From Silvibacterium acidisoli (GTDB lineage: Bacteria > Acidobacteriota > Terriglobia > Terriglobales > Acidobacteriaceae), in contig CP085323.1 of NCBI GenBank assembly GCA_022870745.1, forward strand, positions 4,588,001 to 4,652,000: DNA of 64,000 nucleotides, given 5' to 3'. Under the pieces are notes generated by a model. It saw nothing but the letters and a program-made list of their open reading frames with translations. It ran no database searches and was not told the DNA's origin. The stretch's first letter is position 1; every line of letters begins with the position of its first letter. Below, one piece after another: positions 10,226 to 19,256 of the stretch. Position numbers and translations under genes: made by a program.

Positions 10226-12070
10226 CTACAAGCGGCAGATCAGCAACTCACGCTCATAGATCATCTCCGGCGGAAGATGATCGTGAAGTGTCAGGAACAG
10301 CTCTTCATGTCCCATCACTTCACTTCGCCAGACACTGCGATCCACCGCCTCGAGCGCGGCAAACTTCTCACGCGACAGGTCAAGCCCCTTCCAGTTCACA
10401 TCGTCATACACAGGGATCCAGCCGATGGGCGTTTCACCGCCTCGCGCACGGCCTCGAACGCGATCGACAACCCACTTCAGCACGCGCATATTTTCGCTGA
10501 AGCCCGGCCACAGGAACTTCCCTTCTTCATCGGTGCGGAACCAGTTCACGCAGAACAGACGCGGCGTACTCGAAAGCATGCGCTGCATCTTCAGCCAGTG
10601 CCGGAAGTAGTCGCCCATGTGGTAGCCGCAAAACGGCAGCATGGCCATTGGGTCGCGGCGCACCCTGCCGACGACACCCGCAGCAGCAGCCGTCGTCTCA
10701 GAACCCATCGTCGCGCCCATGTACACACCGGCCGACCAGTTGAAGGCCTGCACGACGAGAGGAATCGTCGTCGCACGCCGGCCGCCGAAAAGAAACGCCG
10801 CCACCGGTACGCCTTCCGGTGAGTCCCACGCCTCGCGATCGATGCTCGGACACTGCAACGCAGGAGCTGTGAAGCGGCCATTCGGATGCGCTGCCTTCGT
10901 CTTCACATGCTCATCCCACGGATTGCCCTGCCAGTCTTCCATCGTGATCGCCGCATCGGTCTTGCATGGAGGCTCATCCGTCATGCCCTCCCACCACACG
11001 CCTTCGGGAGTTCCATCGCGCAGCGTAAGCGCAACGTTGGTGAAGATGGTGTTGCTGCTCAGCGTGGTCATCGCATTGGGATTCGTCTTCCAGTTCGTAC
11101 CCGGAGCGACGCCAAAGAATCCCGTCTCAGGATTGATCGCGCGCAGCACGCCCTGCTCATCCGGCTTGATCCATGCAATGTCGTCGCCCACCGTCCAGAG
11201 CTTCCAGCCCTCGAAGCCCTTCGGCGGCTTCATCATCGCGAAATTCGTCTTGCCGCAGGCCGAGGGAAACGCTCCGGCAACATACGTCTTTTCGCCTTCC
11301 GGGCTCTCGAGGCCGACGATAAGCATGTGCTCGGCGAGCCAGCCTTCATCGCGCGCAATGTTTGAAGCAATGCGCAGCGCGAAGCACTTCTTGCCCAGCA
11401 GCGCGTTGCCGCCGTATCCCGAGCCGTAGCTCCATATCTCACGCGTTTCAGGAAAATGCACGATGTACTTGGTGTCGTTCTGCGGCCACGACACATCCTG
11501 CTGCCCCGGCTCCAGCGGAGCGCCCACGGAATGCATGCACGGCACCACGCGGACATTGCCTTTGTCGATCTCTGCCAGCACCGGCGCGCCCACACGCGCC
11601 ATGATGCGCATGTTCACTACCGCGTAGATCGAGTCAGTAAGCTGCACGCCGATCTGCGACATCGTCGAGCCCACCGGGCCCATGCTGAACGGCAACACGT
11701 ACATCGTGCGTCCCCGCATGCAGCCCTTGAAGAGCGTCTTCAGCCGCTTGCGCATCACGAACGGATCTTCCCAGTTGTTCGTCGGTCCTGCCGTGTCCTT
11801 GCTCAGCGAACAAACAAAGGTGCGCTCCTCGACGCGAGCCACGTCGTTCGGACTCGAGCGCGCGTAGTAGCAGCCGGGCCAAAGCTTTTCATCCAGGCGC
11901 AGAAACGTTCCGGCATCGACCAACCGGTCGCAAAGATAACGATTCTCCGCCTCCGAACCATCGACCCAGTGAATCGAAGCAGGCTGGCAAAGGTCCGCCA
12001 TCTTTTCGACCCAGCGGATCAGGTGCTTGTTCTTTGTGGGAGCTTCAGTCTGAATCGGAGTAGCGGCCAT
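10226..12070 (-). CDS. pckG: Phosphoenolpyruvate carboxykinase (GTP)
   Basis: Converts oxaloacetate and GTP to phosphoenolpyruvate, CO2 and GDP, the entry step of gluconeogenesis, in the cytoplasm. The GTP-type enzyme is recognised by its length (614 residues), the P-loop region [17 protein letters not shown] containing the reactive cysteine of this class, the metal-binding segment [13 protein letters not shown], and [14 protein letters not shown]. The ATG at 12070 gives [17 protein letters not shown]. It is a single-gene unit with its own terminator and a 323-base divergent upstream region shared with the ankyrin gene. Confidence 0.97.
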   Translation of the reverse strand: MAATPIQTEAPTKNKHLIRWVEKMADLCQPASIHWVDGSEAENRYLCDRLVDAGTFLRLDEKLWPGCYYARSSPNDVARVEERTFVCSLSKDTAGPTNNWEDPFVMRKRLKTLFKGCMRGRTMYVLPFSMGPVGSTMSQIGVQLTDSIYAVVNMRIMARVGAPVLAEIDKGNVRVVPCMHSVGAPLEPGQQDVSWPQNDTKYIVHFPETREIWSYGSGYGGNALLGKKCFALRIASNIARDEGWLAEHMLIVGLESPEGEKTYVAGAFPSACGKTNFAMMKPPKGFEGWKLWTVGDDIAWIKPDEQGVLRAINPETGFFGVAPGTNWKTNPNAMTTLSSNTIFTNVALTLRDGTPEGVWWEGMTDEPPCKTDAAITMEDWQGNPWDEHVKTKAAHPNGRFTAPALQCPSIDREAWDSPEGVPVAAFLFGGRRATTIPLVVQAFNWSAGVYMGATMGSETTAAAAGVVGRVRRDPMAMLPFCGYHMGDYFRHWLKMQRMLSSTPRLFCVNWFRTDEEGKFLWPGFSENMRVLKWVVDRVRGRARGGETPIGWIPVYDDVNWKGLDLSREKFAALEAVDRSVWRSEVMGHEELFLTLHDHLPPEMIYERELLICRL

Positions 12071-12393
12071 TGCGTGTCCTTGCTTTCCTGGAGAGACAGC
12101 AACCTGTATCTCCGTCAGGTTCGTTCGTGCAGCCGGTTAGACAAATGCCGGCTAGTGTTCGTGCTTACTGACAACGCTATCGGACTACGACCGCGCTTGG
12201 CAATGAAGGCGGACCCCTGCCGCCCGTCTATCTGGACGAACGCAAGCCATGCTGTTAACCTCGATTACGCACATGAAGGGTGCACCCCGTCCGCGGAAAG
12301 GGATAATCCCGCCTTCTACTGCTTATGCTTTTCACAACACACTCTCTTCTCGCCCGGCGAAGCGGATCGCGGGCCATAAAGAAGGAGTGACCT
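12071..12393. other. Divergent intergenic region pckG / ankyrin gene
   Basis: This 323-base region should carry the promoters of both flanking genes. I found no persuasive open frame or RNA gene. A short inverted repeat (AGCCGG...CCGGCT around 12130-12155) is the only structure noticed. The ankyrin gene's ribosome site AAGGAG is at its right end. Confidence 0.45.
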
Positions 12394-13923
12394 ATGTCTA
12401 CACGCGAACTTCCCGCGCGCCCAAACCTCGAACATCTCAAGAAGCAGGCACGTACCCTGCTGAACGACGCACTCAACGGCGACCCTTCCGCAGCTTCACG
12501 TTTTGCCGCCATCGGCGTCACAGCGCCGCCCAAACTCGCGGATGCTCTCCACGCCATCGCTCGCGAATACAACTTCAACACGTGGCCGGAGATGAAACTC
12601 CAGATCGAGGCCAATTCCGACGATCCCACCGCCGCATTCCTTACCGCCGTCAAAGCGAACGATGCCGCGCTGCTCCGCAGAGCCTTCCAGCGCTACCCCT
12701 CGCTAAAGTCCACTCTCGATGAACCGCTGCCGGACTACGGATTCGAAGAACAGCCAATTCTGATTGCCGTCCGCAACCAGAATCGCGAAATGATCGAGAC
12801 TCTCCTCGAAGCCGGTGCGGATATCAACGCCCGCAGCCAATGGTGGGCAGGCAGCTTCGGAGTGCTCGACTGGGCAGAGGGCGATCTTGCCGCGTGGCTC
12901 ATCGCACGGGGCGCAAAGCTCGATATCCACTCGGCGTCACGGCTCGGTGTCATCGAAAAAGTACGCGAGTTCCTCGCTGTCGATCCGCAGCTCGTCCACG
13001 CACGCGGAGGAGACGGACAACTTCCCCTTCACTTCGCTGCCAGTATCGAGATCGCACAACTGCTTCTCGATGCCGGAGCCGAACTCGACATTCGCGACAT
13101 CGATCACGAATCGACAGCCGTGCAGTACATGGTCCTGAAACCGGAACGCCACGACGTAGCCAGGTTTCTCATTGCGAAAGGCGCAAAAGCCGATATCTTC
13201 GCCGCCGCTGCGTTGGGCGATCTCCGGCTCGCTGAAGAGTTGCTCAACGACGACCCCGACCGCATCCGCATGACGGTGAGCGATCGCTATTTCCCGAAGC
13301 AAAATCCACGCGCCGGAGGCGTCATCTACATGTACGGCTTCGGCATCACGGCAACTCCCCATGCTATCGCCCGGCGCTTCGAGCACGCTGAAATCCAGCA
13401 GCTCCTCCTGCAACGCAGCCCTGTCTGGATGCGCATCGTGCAGTATGCGGAGATGGGCAATGAAGCAGGCATCGTCGAAATCCTCGAGCGCCACCCGGCA
13501 GCCATCTCGAAGCTTTCCGAGCTCTCCGCAAAGCGCATCATCGGCGGCGCGGTCCGCAACAATCTTCGCGCGGTTGAGCTGTTGATCAGGCATGGATGGC
13601 CCGCAACTCCAAGGATGAACAACGGCCAGACCGCGTTGCACTTTGCCTCGTGGCATGGCAACGCTGGACTGGTGCGGCTGCTGCTTGCACACGGAGCCGA
13701 TCCGAACGTCTTTGAAACCGAGCACGGTGGCAACACCCTGGCCTGGGCGCTTCACGGCTCACTCAACAGCTGGGCCCGCAGCAGCGGAGACTACGCCGAG
13801 GTCGCACGCCAGCTGCTGGCCGCGGGCGCAAACATCCCCAGGCCGCTCGTCCCCCTCGAAGGATCGGACGAGATCATGGAAGTGATCGAGCAGCACAAGG
13901 ATCAGCAAGGCCTGCGATCATAA
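12394..13923 (+). CDS. Ankyrin-repeat protein
   Basis: A 509-residue protein with no signal peptide, so probably cytoplasmic. After an N-terminal helical segment (RPNLEHLKKQARTLLNDAL) come repeated helix-turn-helix units with ankyrin signatures: LLEAGADINARSQ, PLHFAASIEIAQLLLDAGAELDIRD, TALHFASWHGNAGLVRLLLAHGADPN and ARQLLAAGANIP. These mediate protein-protein contacts in known families. No catalytic domain is visible and the partner is unknown. The ATG at 12394 is supported by AAGGAG seven bases upstream. It converges with the TetR gene that follows and is divergent from pckG. Confidence 0.85.
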   Translation: MSTRELPARPNLEHLKKQARTLLNDALNGDPSAASRFAAIGVTAPPKLADALHAIAREYNFNTWPEMKLQIEANSDDPTAAFLTAVKANDAALLRRAFQRYPSLKSTLDEPLPDYGFEEQPILIAVRNQNREMIETLLEAGADINARSQWWAGSFGVLDWAEGDLAAWLIARGAKLDIHSASRLGVIEKVREFLAVDPQLVHARGGDGQLPLHFAASIEIAQLLLDAGAELDIRDIDHESTAVQYMVLKPERHDVARFLIAKGAKADIFAAAALGDLRLAEELLNDDPDRIRMTVSDRYFPKQNPRAGGVIYMYGFGITATPHAIARRFEHAEIQQLLLQRSPVWMRIVQYAEMGNEAGIVEILERHPAAISKLSELSAKRIIGGAVRNNLRAVELLIRHGWPATPRMNNGQTALHFASWHGNAGLVRLLLAHGADPNVFETEHGGNTLAWALHGSLNSWARSSGDYAEVARQLLAAGANIPRPLVPLEGSDEIMEVIEQHKDQQGLRS

Positions 13924-13930
13924 ACCGGCG

Positions 13931-14515
13931 CTAAGCCGTTCGCGAACCGAGAATCAGGATCTCCACCAGCCGTTTCGCCTTCTCACGGAGATCCGGAGCG
14001 GTGTTTCCATTCAGTACCCCGAACAGCGCCCACAGCAGGTCCATGCCATTCACATCGGGCCTGACCTCACCACTCGCGATTGCGCGGCCAACCAGCCGCG
14101 TGATCGCGCCACCAATCACGTCCATCGCGCACGAATAAACACTGCACGATTCCTGCGCCATCATCTCGCTCAATGCCGGGGCGAGAATCTGTTTCGCGGC
14201 CAGGTAATCGACAAACAGTGTCATCCACGCACGCACGGCCTCGACCGGAGGTAGCGTTTCTGTGAATTCACGCTCGGCCGCAGCCAGCTTTTCCAGCTCG
14301 ATCCGGTAAACCGCCTCGAGCAGCGCCGTGCGATTCGCGAAGTGACGGTAAAGTGTGCCGGGTCCCACCCCGGCGAGCTTCGCGATCTCGTCCATGCTCA
14401 CCTCGCCGCCCTTGCGGTAGAAAACCTCCTTGGCGACGGCAAGAATATGAGCGCGATTCTTCGCCGCGTCAGCACGCGGCTTGCGGGGGGCCGTTTTGGG
14501 GAAAGGTGATGGCAT
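13931..14515 (-). CDS. TetR family transcriptional regulator
   Basis: One-component repressor with an N-terminal TetR helix-turn-helix: ILAVAKEVFYRKGGEVSMDEIAKLAGVGPGTLYRHFANRTALLEAVY. The C-terminal ligand and dimerisation part has no named family that I can assign. The frame opens at 14557, but that start lies between two operator-like palindromes and its first codons run through one of them. The ATG at 14515 (MPSPFPKTAPRKPRADAAKNR) is therefore preferred, giving about 194 residues. It is divergent from a short-chain dehydrogenase gene and the shared gap carries two palindromes, so it probably represses both itself and the dehydrogenase. Confidence 0.88.
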   Translation of the reverse strand: MPSPFPKTAPRKPRADAAKNRAHILAVAKEVFYRKGGEVSMDEIAKLAGVGPGTLYRHFANRTALLEAVYRIELEKLAAAEREFTETLPPVEAVRAWMTLFVDYLAAKQILAPALSEMMAQESCSVYSCAMDVIGGAITRLVGRAIASGEVRPDVNGMDLLWALFGVLNGNTAPDLREKAKRLVEILILGSRTA

Positions 14516-14529
14516 TCGATGGACTTGCA

Positions 14530-14548
14530 AGCGGAGATCCTCTCCGCT
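14530..14548. promoter_or_regulatory. TetR operator-like palindrome 1
   Basis: AGCGGAGA (14530-14537), 3-nt spacer, TCTCCGCT (14541-14548): a perfect 19-bp dyad just upstream of the preferred TetR start. It shares the CGGAGA-N3-TCTCCG core with a second dyad 29 bp away (centre to centre). Confidence 0.75.
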
Positions 14549-14560
14549 TATATTCATTTT

Positions 14561-14575
14561 CGGAGATACTCTCCG
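14561..14575. promoter_or_regulatory. TetR operator-like palindrome 2
   Basis: CGGAGA (14561-14566), spacer TAC, TCTCCG (14570-14575): the same core as palindrome 1, about three helical turns away, and 61 bases before the dehydrogenase start. Two copies of one core in a divergent TetR promoter region are the best evidence for the operator. Confidence 0.75.
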
Positions 14576-14636
14576 TTTTAAGCTCCGGCCGTGGATTCGT
14601 CAATGATTCGGCCGGGCGTATCTCCAAGGAGGAAGC

Positions 14637-15620
14637 ATGGCAAACAAATTCGGCGCAACCTCAACCACCGACGAAGTCCTCGCCGGAGTCGACCTCAAAG
14701 GCAAGCGCATCCTGGTCACCGGCGTCTCCGCGGGTCTCGGCATCGAAACCGCGCGTTCCCTCGCCGCTCACGGCGCGGATGTGGTCGGAGCAGCACGCGA
14801 CCTCACCAAGGCAGAAAACGCCACCGCGCCTGTTCGCGAAGCCGCGGCAGCCGGTGGAGGCAGCTTTGAGCTGATCGAGCTCGACCTCGCGAGCCTCGCC
14901 AGCGTCCGCGCAGCGGCAGACAAGCTCGTGGCTGCCGGCAAGCCCTTCGACGTCATCATCGCCAATGCCGGAGTCATGGCTACACCGTTTGGCCATACAG
15001 CCGACGGTTTCGAAACCCAGTTCGGTACCAACCATCTCGGCCACTTTGTCTTCATAAACCGCATCGCCAGGCTGCTCCGCGATGGCGGACGTCTCGTGAA
15101 CCTCTCATCCGCCGGTCATCGCTTCGCAAACGTCGACCTCGGCGACCCCAACTTCGAACACACCGAGTACGTGCCTTTCGTCTCCTACGGACGCTCGAAG
15201 ACCGCCAACATCCAGTTCGCCGTCGAGTTCGACCGCCGCCACAAGGCACGCGGTATCCGTGCGACGGCAGTGCATCCGGGAGGAATCAACACCGAACTGG
15301 CGCGCCACCTCGACGACGGCTTCATCGAGCAATGGCTGAAGCAGATCAACGAAGACGCGGCAAAGAAAGGCCAGCCGCCATTCGAGTTCAAGACCATCCC
15401 CCAGGGTTCAGCCACTTCGGTATGGGCAGCAGTGGTGGCAACCGGCGATGAAGTCGGCGCAAAGTACTGCGAAAACTGCCACGTAGGCGAAATCGTTCCC
15501 GACGAACAGGAGATCGGCCTCGGAAATGAAGGCGTGCGCGGCTACGCTCTCGATCCCGAACTCGCCAAAGCACTATGGAAGAAGAGCGAAGAGATGGTCG
15601 GAGAAACCTTCCCCGAATAA
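14637..15620 (+). CDS. Short-chain dehydrogenase/reductase (retinol-dehydrogenase/WWOX-like)
   Basis: NAD(P)-dependent cytoplasmic oxidoreductase, 327 residues. The Rossmann glycine motif TGVSAGLG is at 28-35, the NAG motif in IIANAGVMATPFG, catalytic Tyr184 and Lys188 in YGRSK, and the preceding Ser in NLSSAGH. The long C-terminal part (NCHVGEIVPDEQEIGLGNEGVRGYALDPELAKALWKKSEEMVG) matches the retinol dehydrogenase/oxidoreductase branch, whose members act on assorted aldehydes, ketones or alcohols; the substrate is unknown. AGGAGG lies six bases before the ATG. Control by the divergent TetR is inferred from the palindromes. Confidence 0.9.
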   Translation: MANKFGATSTTDEVLAGVDLKGKRILVTGVSAGLGIETARSLAAHGADVVGAARDLTKAENATAPVREAAAAGGGSFELIELDLASLASVRAAADKLVAAGKPFDVIIANAGVMATPFGHTADGFETQFGTNHLGHFVFINRIARLLRDGGRLVNLSSAGHRFANVDLGDPNFEHTEYVPFVSYGRSKTANIQFAVEFDRRHKARGIRATAVHPGGINTELARHLDDGFIEQWLKQINEDAAKKGQPPFEFKTIPQGSATSVWAAVVATGDEVGAKYCENCHVGEIVPDEQEIGLGNEGVRGYALDPELAKALWKKSEEMVGETFPE

Positions 15621-15715
15621 ACACCCTGCGACTGTGCGAAGACGCATGTTTTCGCACCATCCCCGGACACATACGAAGCGCTATCGGTATACGAAATTAA
15701 GGTGAGAACAGTCAG

Positions 15716-15741
15716 GCGCGGGCTTTAGCCCGCGCATTTTT
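15716..15741 (+). terminator. Rho-independent terminator after the first dehydrogenase
   Basis: GCGCGGGC (15716-15723), loop TTTA, GCCCGCGC (15728-15735), then ATTTTT. A textbook hairpin plus T run about 95 bases downstream of the dehydrogenase stop. It belongs to the GGCTTnAGCC palindrome family found again at 17221-17310. Confidence 0.75.
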
Positions 15742-15758
15742 CAAGCGGCGATACAAAA

Positions 15759-15768
15759 GGCTTCAGCC
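15759..15768 (-). terminator. Short GGCTTCAGCC hairpin, 3' side of the second TetR gene
   Basis: On the minus strand the palindrome is followed by TTTTG and lies about 20 bases beyond the stop of the TetR gene at 15787. It is a small possible terminator of the same repeat family. Confidence 0.4.
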
Positions 15769-15786
15769 CCTGGGGGCCGGACATCT

Positions 15787-16416
15787 TTATGCCAGCGCTT
15801 TCTCCAGGTAAGCCTGGCAAAGCACAGGCAGTTCCCTGCGCAACGCTGCGACCATCTTCGCGGGAGCACCCGCCTCCAGCACCGATCGCGACGCCCCGGT
15901 CATCGCTGAATACATCATCGTGACTGCAAACTCGACTTCTGCCCCTGTCTTCCCCACCGCTTCGGCGATTGCCTCGGTCAGAACCTTTCTGCCGCGCAGG
16001 GAGACGCATTGCACCAGCTTCGCCGCCTCGGGCTCGACGCTCGCCGCATACAGCGCCGCCGAAACCTCCGCGCTCTCCAGCTTGGCATCGATGAATGCCG
16101 CAACGATCTCCTCGACCAGCTTCGCTACCGGCGCTCCCCGATGCTCCAGGCAGGCCGACTCGATTGCATCTGCCACCTTCGTCATGTGCACCTTGAGCAC
16201 TGCGTAAAGCAGCGCCTGCTTGTTCGGGTAGTACTGGTAGAGCGTGCCAACCGAAACGCCCGCTCGTTCCGCCACGCGCGTTGTCGTCAGTTTGTCCGAC
16301 CCGACCGCCAGCAAAACCTGAATGGTCGCCTCGGCAATTGCCTCAACCGTAACTGCCGATCGCTGCTGAACAGGCGTCTTTCTTGCCTGCAATACTGTTC
16401 TGGCTCCTGCACTCAT
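15787..16416 (-). CDS. TetR family transcriptional regulator
   Basis: A 209-residue one-component regulator. The N-terminal helix-turn-helix is clear: TIQVLLAVGSDKLTTTRVAERAGVSVGTLYQYYPNKQALLYAVL. The C-terminal half is helical with no named ligand domain recognised, and it differs from the other TetR protein at 13931. It is divergent from a second short-chain dehydrogenase with a 56-base gap, which predicts control of that neighbour. The gap contains a TGAAG-N4-CTTCA dyad. Confidence 0.88.
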   Translation of the reverse strand: MSAGARTVLQARKTPVQQRSAVTVEAIAEATIQVLLAVGSDKLTTTRVAERAGVSVGTLYQYYPNKQALLYAVLKVHMTKVADAIESACLEHRGAPVAKLVEEIVAAFIDAKLESAEVSAALYAASVEPEAAKLVQCVSLRGRKVLTEAIAEAVGKTGAEVEFAVTMMYSAMTGASRSVLEAGAPAKMVAALRRELPVLCQAYLEKALA

Positions 16417-16433
16417 AATGCGAAGTATAAACC

Positions 16434-16447
16434 TGAAGAATCCTTCA
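16434..16447. promoter_or_regulatory. Candidate TetR operator in the second TetR/SDR gap
   Basis: TGAAG (16434-16438), AATC, CTTCA (16443-16447): a perfect 5-bp dyad with a 4-nt spacer, within the 56-base divergent gap. It is short and seen once, so only suggestive. Confidence 0.35.
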
Positions 16448-16472
16448 TCTAATCAGCATAGGAGAAACAGGA

Positions 16473-17207
16473 ATGCCGGAATATAAGAAGATCGCCCTCA
16501 TCACCGGAGCCAACAAAGGAATCGGATTCGAAGTCTCCCGCCAGGTCGCAAAAACCGGGGTACGCGTGCTCATTGGCGCACGCAACGCAGAACTAGGCGA
16601 GAAAGCCGCGGAGAAGCTGCGCGGAGAAGGTCTCGACGTTGCTTATCTGCCCATAGACGTCACCGATGAAGCCACCATCAAAGCAGCCGCCGCAAAGATC
16701 GAGAAGGACTACGGTCATCTCGACATTCTCGTAAACAATGCCGGCATCGCCGACCTGCAGCAGGACGGAGCGCCATCGAAGGTCCAACAGGACACGCTCG
16801 AAAAGACAATGCGCACCAACTTCTTCGGACACGTCGCCGTTTCGCAGGCCATGCTTCCCCTGCTGAAGAAGGCCCCATCCGCGCGCGTCGTCAACGTTTC
16901 CAGTGGCCTCGGTTCCCTGGCTCTGAACAGCGATCCGGCAGGCCCGTACTATCACATCAAGCCGCTCGCCTATAACGCCTCAAAGGCGGCTCTCAACATG
17001 TTCACCGTGCATCTCGCCTACGAGCTGCGCGACACGAAGATCAAGGTGAACTCATCCGACCCCGGATACACCGCAACCGATCTCAACGCCAACAGCGGCC
17101 CGCAGACCATTGAGGAAGGCTCGGAAGAAACCATCCGCCTCGCACTGCTGCCCGACGACGGACCCACCGGCGGCTACTTCGACCGCCACGGCCCCGTAGC
17201 CTGGTAA
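16473..17207 (+). CDS. Short-chain dehydrogenase/reductase (carbonyl-reductase type)
   Basis: NAD(P)H-dependent oxidoreductase, 244 residues, cytoplasmic. TGANKGIG at 11-18 is the coenzyme glycine motif and has the NKGIG form common in carbonyl reductases. NNAGIAD follows, with the catalytic Ser in VNVSSGLGS and Tyr167/Lys171 in YNASK. It ends in GGYFDRHGPVAW, typical of the SDR proteins that carry a C-terminal G-x-FFD-x-x-G-P-x-x-W block. AGGAGAAACAGG supplies the ribosome site. It is divergent from the TetR gene upstream and convergent with the HAD gene downstream, with a large hairpin between. The true substrate is unknown. Confidence 0.9.
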   Translation: MPEYKKIALITGANKGIGFEVSRQVAKTGVRVLIGARNAELGEKAAEKLRGEGLDVAYLPIDVTDEATIKAAAAKIEKDYGHLDILVNNAGIADLQQDGAPSKVQQDTLEKTMRTNFFGHVAVSQAMLPLLKKAPSARVVNVSSGLGSLALNSDPAGPYYHIKPLAYNASKAALNMFTVHLAYELRDTKIKVNSSDPGYTATDLNANSGPQTIEEGSEETIRLALLPDDGPTGGYFDRHGPVAW

Positions 17208-17220
17208 GCAGCAAAGGTAG

Positions 17221-17310
17221 CGTGGGGCTTCAGCCCCGCGAATAAAGGCAAAAAATAAAACGGCTTCAGCCGCTGAGGTATAACGCTCTCAGCCCTGAAG
17301 CCGCTTTATT
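17221..17310. terminator. Double hairpin between convergent genes
   Basis: The first hairpin is CGTGGGGCT/AGCCCCGCG at 17221-17240 with a 2-nt loop. The second is a 16-bp stem with one mismatch (17254-17269 with 17295-17310), ending in AATAAA/TTTATT and enclosing an inner CTGAG/CTCAG stem. It is placed to stop both the plus-strand dehydrogenase and the minus-strand HAD gene. Three to four GGCTTCAG units make it part of the same repeat family as 15716 and 15759. Confidence 0.7.
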
Positions 17311-17326
17311 CTGAAGACACCAAAGC

Positions 17327-17959
17327 CTACGACAGCGGAGGCAATTCCCTGTCGAAACCGCGAGCCGCAAGGTCGCCGCGCAGCCTCTCCACCGTCTCAA
17401 ACAGGATTGCGTTCAGCCCAACCGAATTCGCCGCGGAGATATTCTCCGGCTTGTCGTCGAGAAAGATCGACTCCTCCGGCTTTACGCCAAGCTTGTCGCA
17501 GGTGTGCAGATAAATCTCCGGGTCAGGCTTGGCAATACCCAGTTCGCAGGACCAGGTATGGTGCTGGAAGTGCGTCAGCCAGCCAAACTCCTGCCGCATG
17601 TAGCCCAGGATCTCGAAACCCATGTTCGACAGGATCGCCGTGCGGAAGCCCGCATCCTGCAGGGCAACTACCCAGGCCAGCATCCGCTCGTTGAGCGATG
17701 TCCACATCAGGATGTCGGTCTCGATCAGCGCGTCGATCTCGTGCGGAGCGTAGTCGATCCCGGCGCCCTGCGCGATTGCGTCCCAGTAGCTTCGGCCGTC
17801 GAGTACTCCAAGGTCGTAGTCATGGCGATGCCGCCAGTAGTGCTTGTCGAACCCGGGGCGGTCGAGGCGGCTCAGTTCCAGCAACTTCTTCTGCGCGACG
17901 GGATCTTCTGAAAGGCTGAGAACCTTTCCGTAATCGAAGATAACGGCCTTGATGGACAT
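17327..17959 (-). CDS. HAD-family hydrolase
   Basis: Cytoplasmic phosphatase or related hydrolase of the haloacid dehalogenase superfamily, 210 residues. Motif I is VIFDYGKVL, with the second Asp replaced by Gly as in the YihX-like DxGxV group; motif II is AILSNMG; the Lys is in GIAKPDPEIY; motif IV is SIFLDDKPENISAA. An alpha-helical cap lies between motifs I and II. The substrate cannot be told; sugar phosphates are common for this group. It is divergent from the aminotransferase gene, 51 bases apart, and has a hairpin at its 3' side. Confidence 0.88.
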   Translation of the reverse strand: MSIKAVIFDYGKVLSLSEDPVAQKKLLELSRLDRPGFDKHYWRHRHDYDLGVLDGRSYWDAIAQGAGIDYAPHEIDALIETDILMWTSLNERMLAWVVALQDAGFRTAILSNMGFEILGYMRQEFGWLTHFQHHTWSCELGIAKPDPEIYLHTCDKLGVKPEESIFLDDKPENISAANSVGLNAILFETVERLRGDLAARGFDRELPPLS

Positions 17960-18010
17960 ACACTTACTCTACTTCAGTCCCTCCGCTGCGCCTGTGAAAA
18001 GATAGCTGCC

Positions 18011-19183
18011 ATGCAGCCTCGTTTTTCTGACCGCACCTGCTGGGACACTACCGAAACCGAATTGGCACGCGAGCTGGCGGATCGCCGCCTGCAAAGGCAG
18101 CCGATCATCGACCTAACCGCCTCGAATCCCACGCACTGCGGCTTCAATTACGACGAAGCAGCGCTTCTCGCGGCCCTCCAACACCCTGATTCCCTGCAAT
18201 ATGATCCCGATCCGCGAGGCATCCGCAGCGCCCGCGAAGCCGTGGCGCGCTACTACGCCGAACGTAGGGCAGACGTTTCCGCCGATCAGCTGCTGCTGAC
18301 CACCAGTACGAGCGAGGCCTACAGCTTCCTCTTTCGCTTGCTCTGCAACGCCGGTGACGAGGTACTGATCGCCCAGCCCAGCTATCCGCTCTTCGACTTC
18401 CTGGCGCAGCTGGAAGATGTGCGGCTGGTTCCCTATCACCTCTTCTACGATCACGGCTGGCAGACCGACATCGCTTCGCTGCGCGAACAGATCACTCCCC
18501 GCACCCGCGCCATCGCCGTAGTCCATCCGAACAATCCCACCGGCCATTTCACCAGCGACGCCGAGCGTCACGAGCTGGAACAGATCTGCGCCGAGCATGG
18601 CCTAGCCCTCATCGTGGACGAGGTCTTTCTCGATTACCCGATGCCCGGCCACTCCGGATCGAGCTTCGCCACCGGCGACCATCCTGCGTTGACCTTCGTC
18701 CTGAGCGGGCTGAGTAAGATCGCCGCTCTTCCGCAAATGAAAGCCGCCTGGATCGCAGGTTTCGGTCCGGGACTGGAAGAGGCCATGGCGCGTCTCGAGA
18801 TCGTGGCCGACACCTTCCTCTCGATGAACGCCCCCATCCAGAACGCCCTGCCCGCGTGGCTCGCCAACTGCGGTGACCTCCAGCGGCAGATCAGGGACCG
18901 GGTCGCGGGAAACCTTGGAATCCTCGACCAGACCCTGGCCCGGCAGGAGATGGTCAGCCGCCTCGACGTCGAAGCCGGCTGGTATGCGGTGCTGCGGGTG
19001 CCTGCCCTGCAGCACGGCGAGGATCTCGCCTCACGCCTCTTGCGGGACGAAGGAGTCTCCATCCATCCGGGTTACTTCTTCGGTTTCCCGGGTGATGGAT
19101 GGGTGGTGTGCAGCCTGCTGGCTGAGCCTACTGATCTGGCCCCGGGTATCGCAGCCATCTGCCGTGTTTTCAGCGCAGTATAG
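18011..19183 (+). CDS. Pyridoxal-phosphate aminotransferase, class I/II
   Basis: Cytoplasmic PLP enzyme of fold type I, 390 residues. TASNPTHCGFNY opens the domain; the cofactor-contacting block STSEAYSFLFRLLCNAGDEVLIAQPSYPLFD, VVHPNNPTG and IVDEVFLDYP (Asp stacking on PLP) follow. The Schiff-base lysine is Lys236 in LSGLSKIAALPQMK, and the carboxylate-binding arginine is probably in the C-terminal SR/LRDEG part. The amino-group donor is undetermined; aspartate/alanine-type or histidinol-phosphate-type activity are both possible. A single gene with a weak ribosome site. Confidence 0.9.
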   Translation: MQPRFSDRTCWDTTETELARELADRRLQRQPIIDLTASNPTHCGFNYDEAALLAALQHPDSLQYDPDPRGIRSAREAVARYYAERRADVSADQLLLTTSTSEAYSFLFRLLCNAGDEVLIAQPSYPLFDFLAQLEDVRLVPYHLFYDHGWQTDIASLREQITPRTRAIAVVHPNNPTGHFTSDAERHELEQICAEHGLALIVDEVFLDYPMPGHSGSSFATGDHPALTFVLSGLSKIAALPQMKAAWIAGFGPGLEEAMARLEIVADTFLSMNAPIQNALPAWLANCGDLQRQIRDRVAGNLGILDQTLARQEMVSRLDVEAGWYAVLRVPALQHGEDLASRLLRDEGVSIHPGYFFGFPGDGWVVCSLLAEPTDLAPGIAAICRVFSAV

Positions 19184-19256
19184 AAGGAACCTCAAGAGCT
19201 ATTGTAAAAGTTGATTCCGGTAATGTAGTGGTTTAAATATACCTAACTAAATCAAT

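Noticed and set aside
16600..16955. Minus-strand frames inside the second SDR
   Set aside because: Shadows of a gene with intact SDR motifs.
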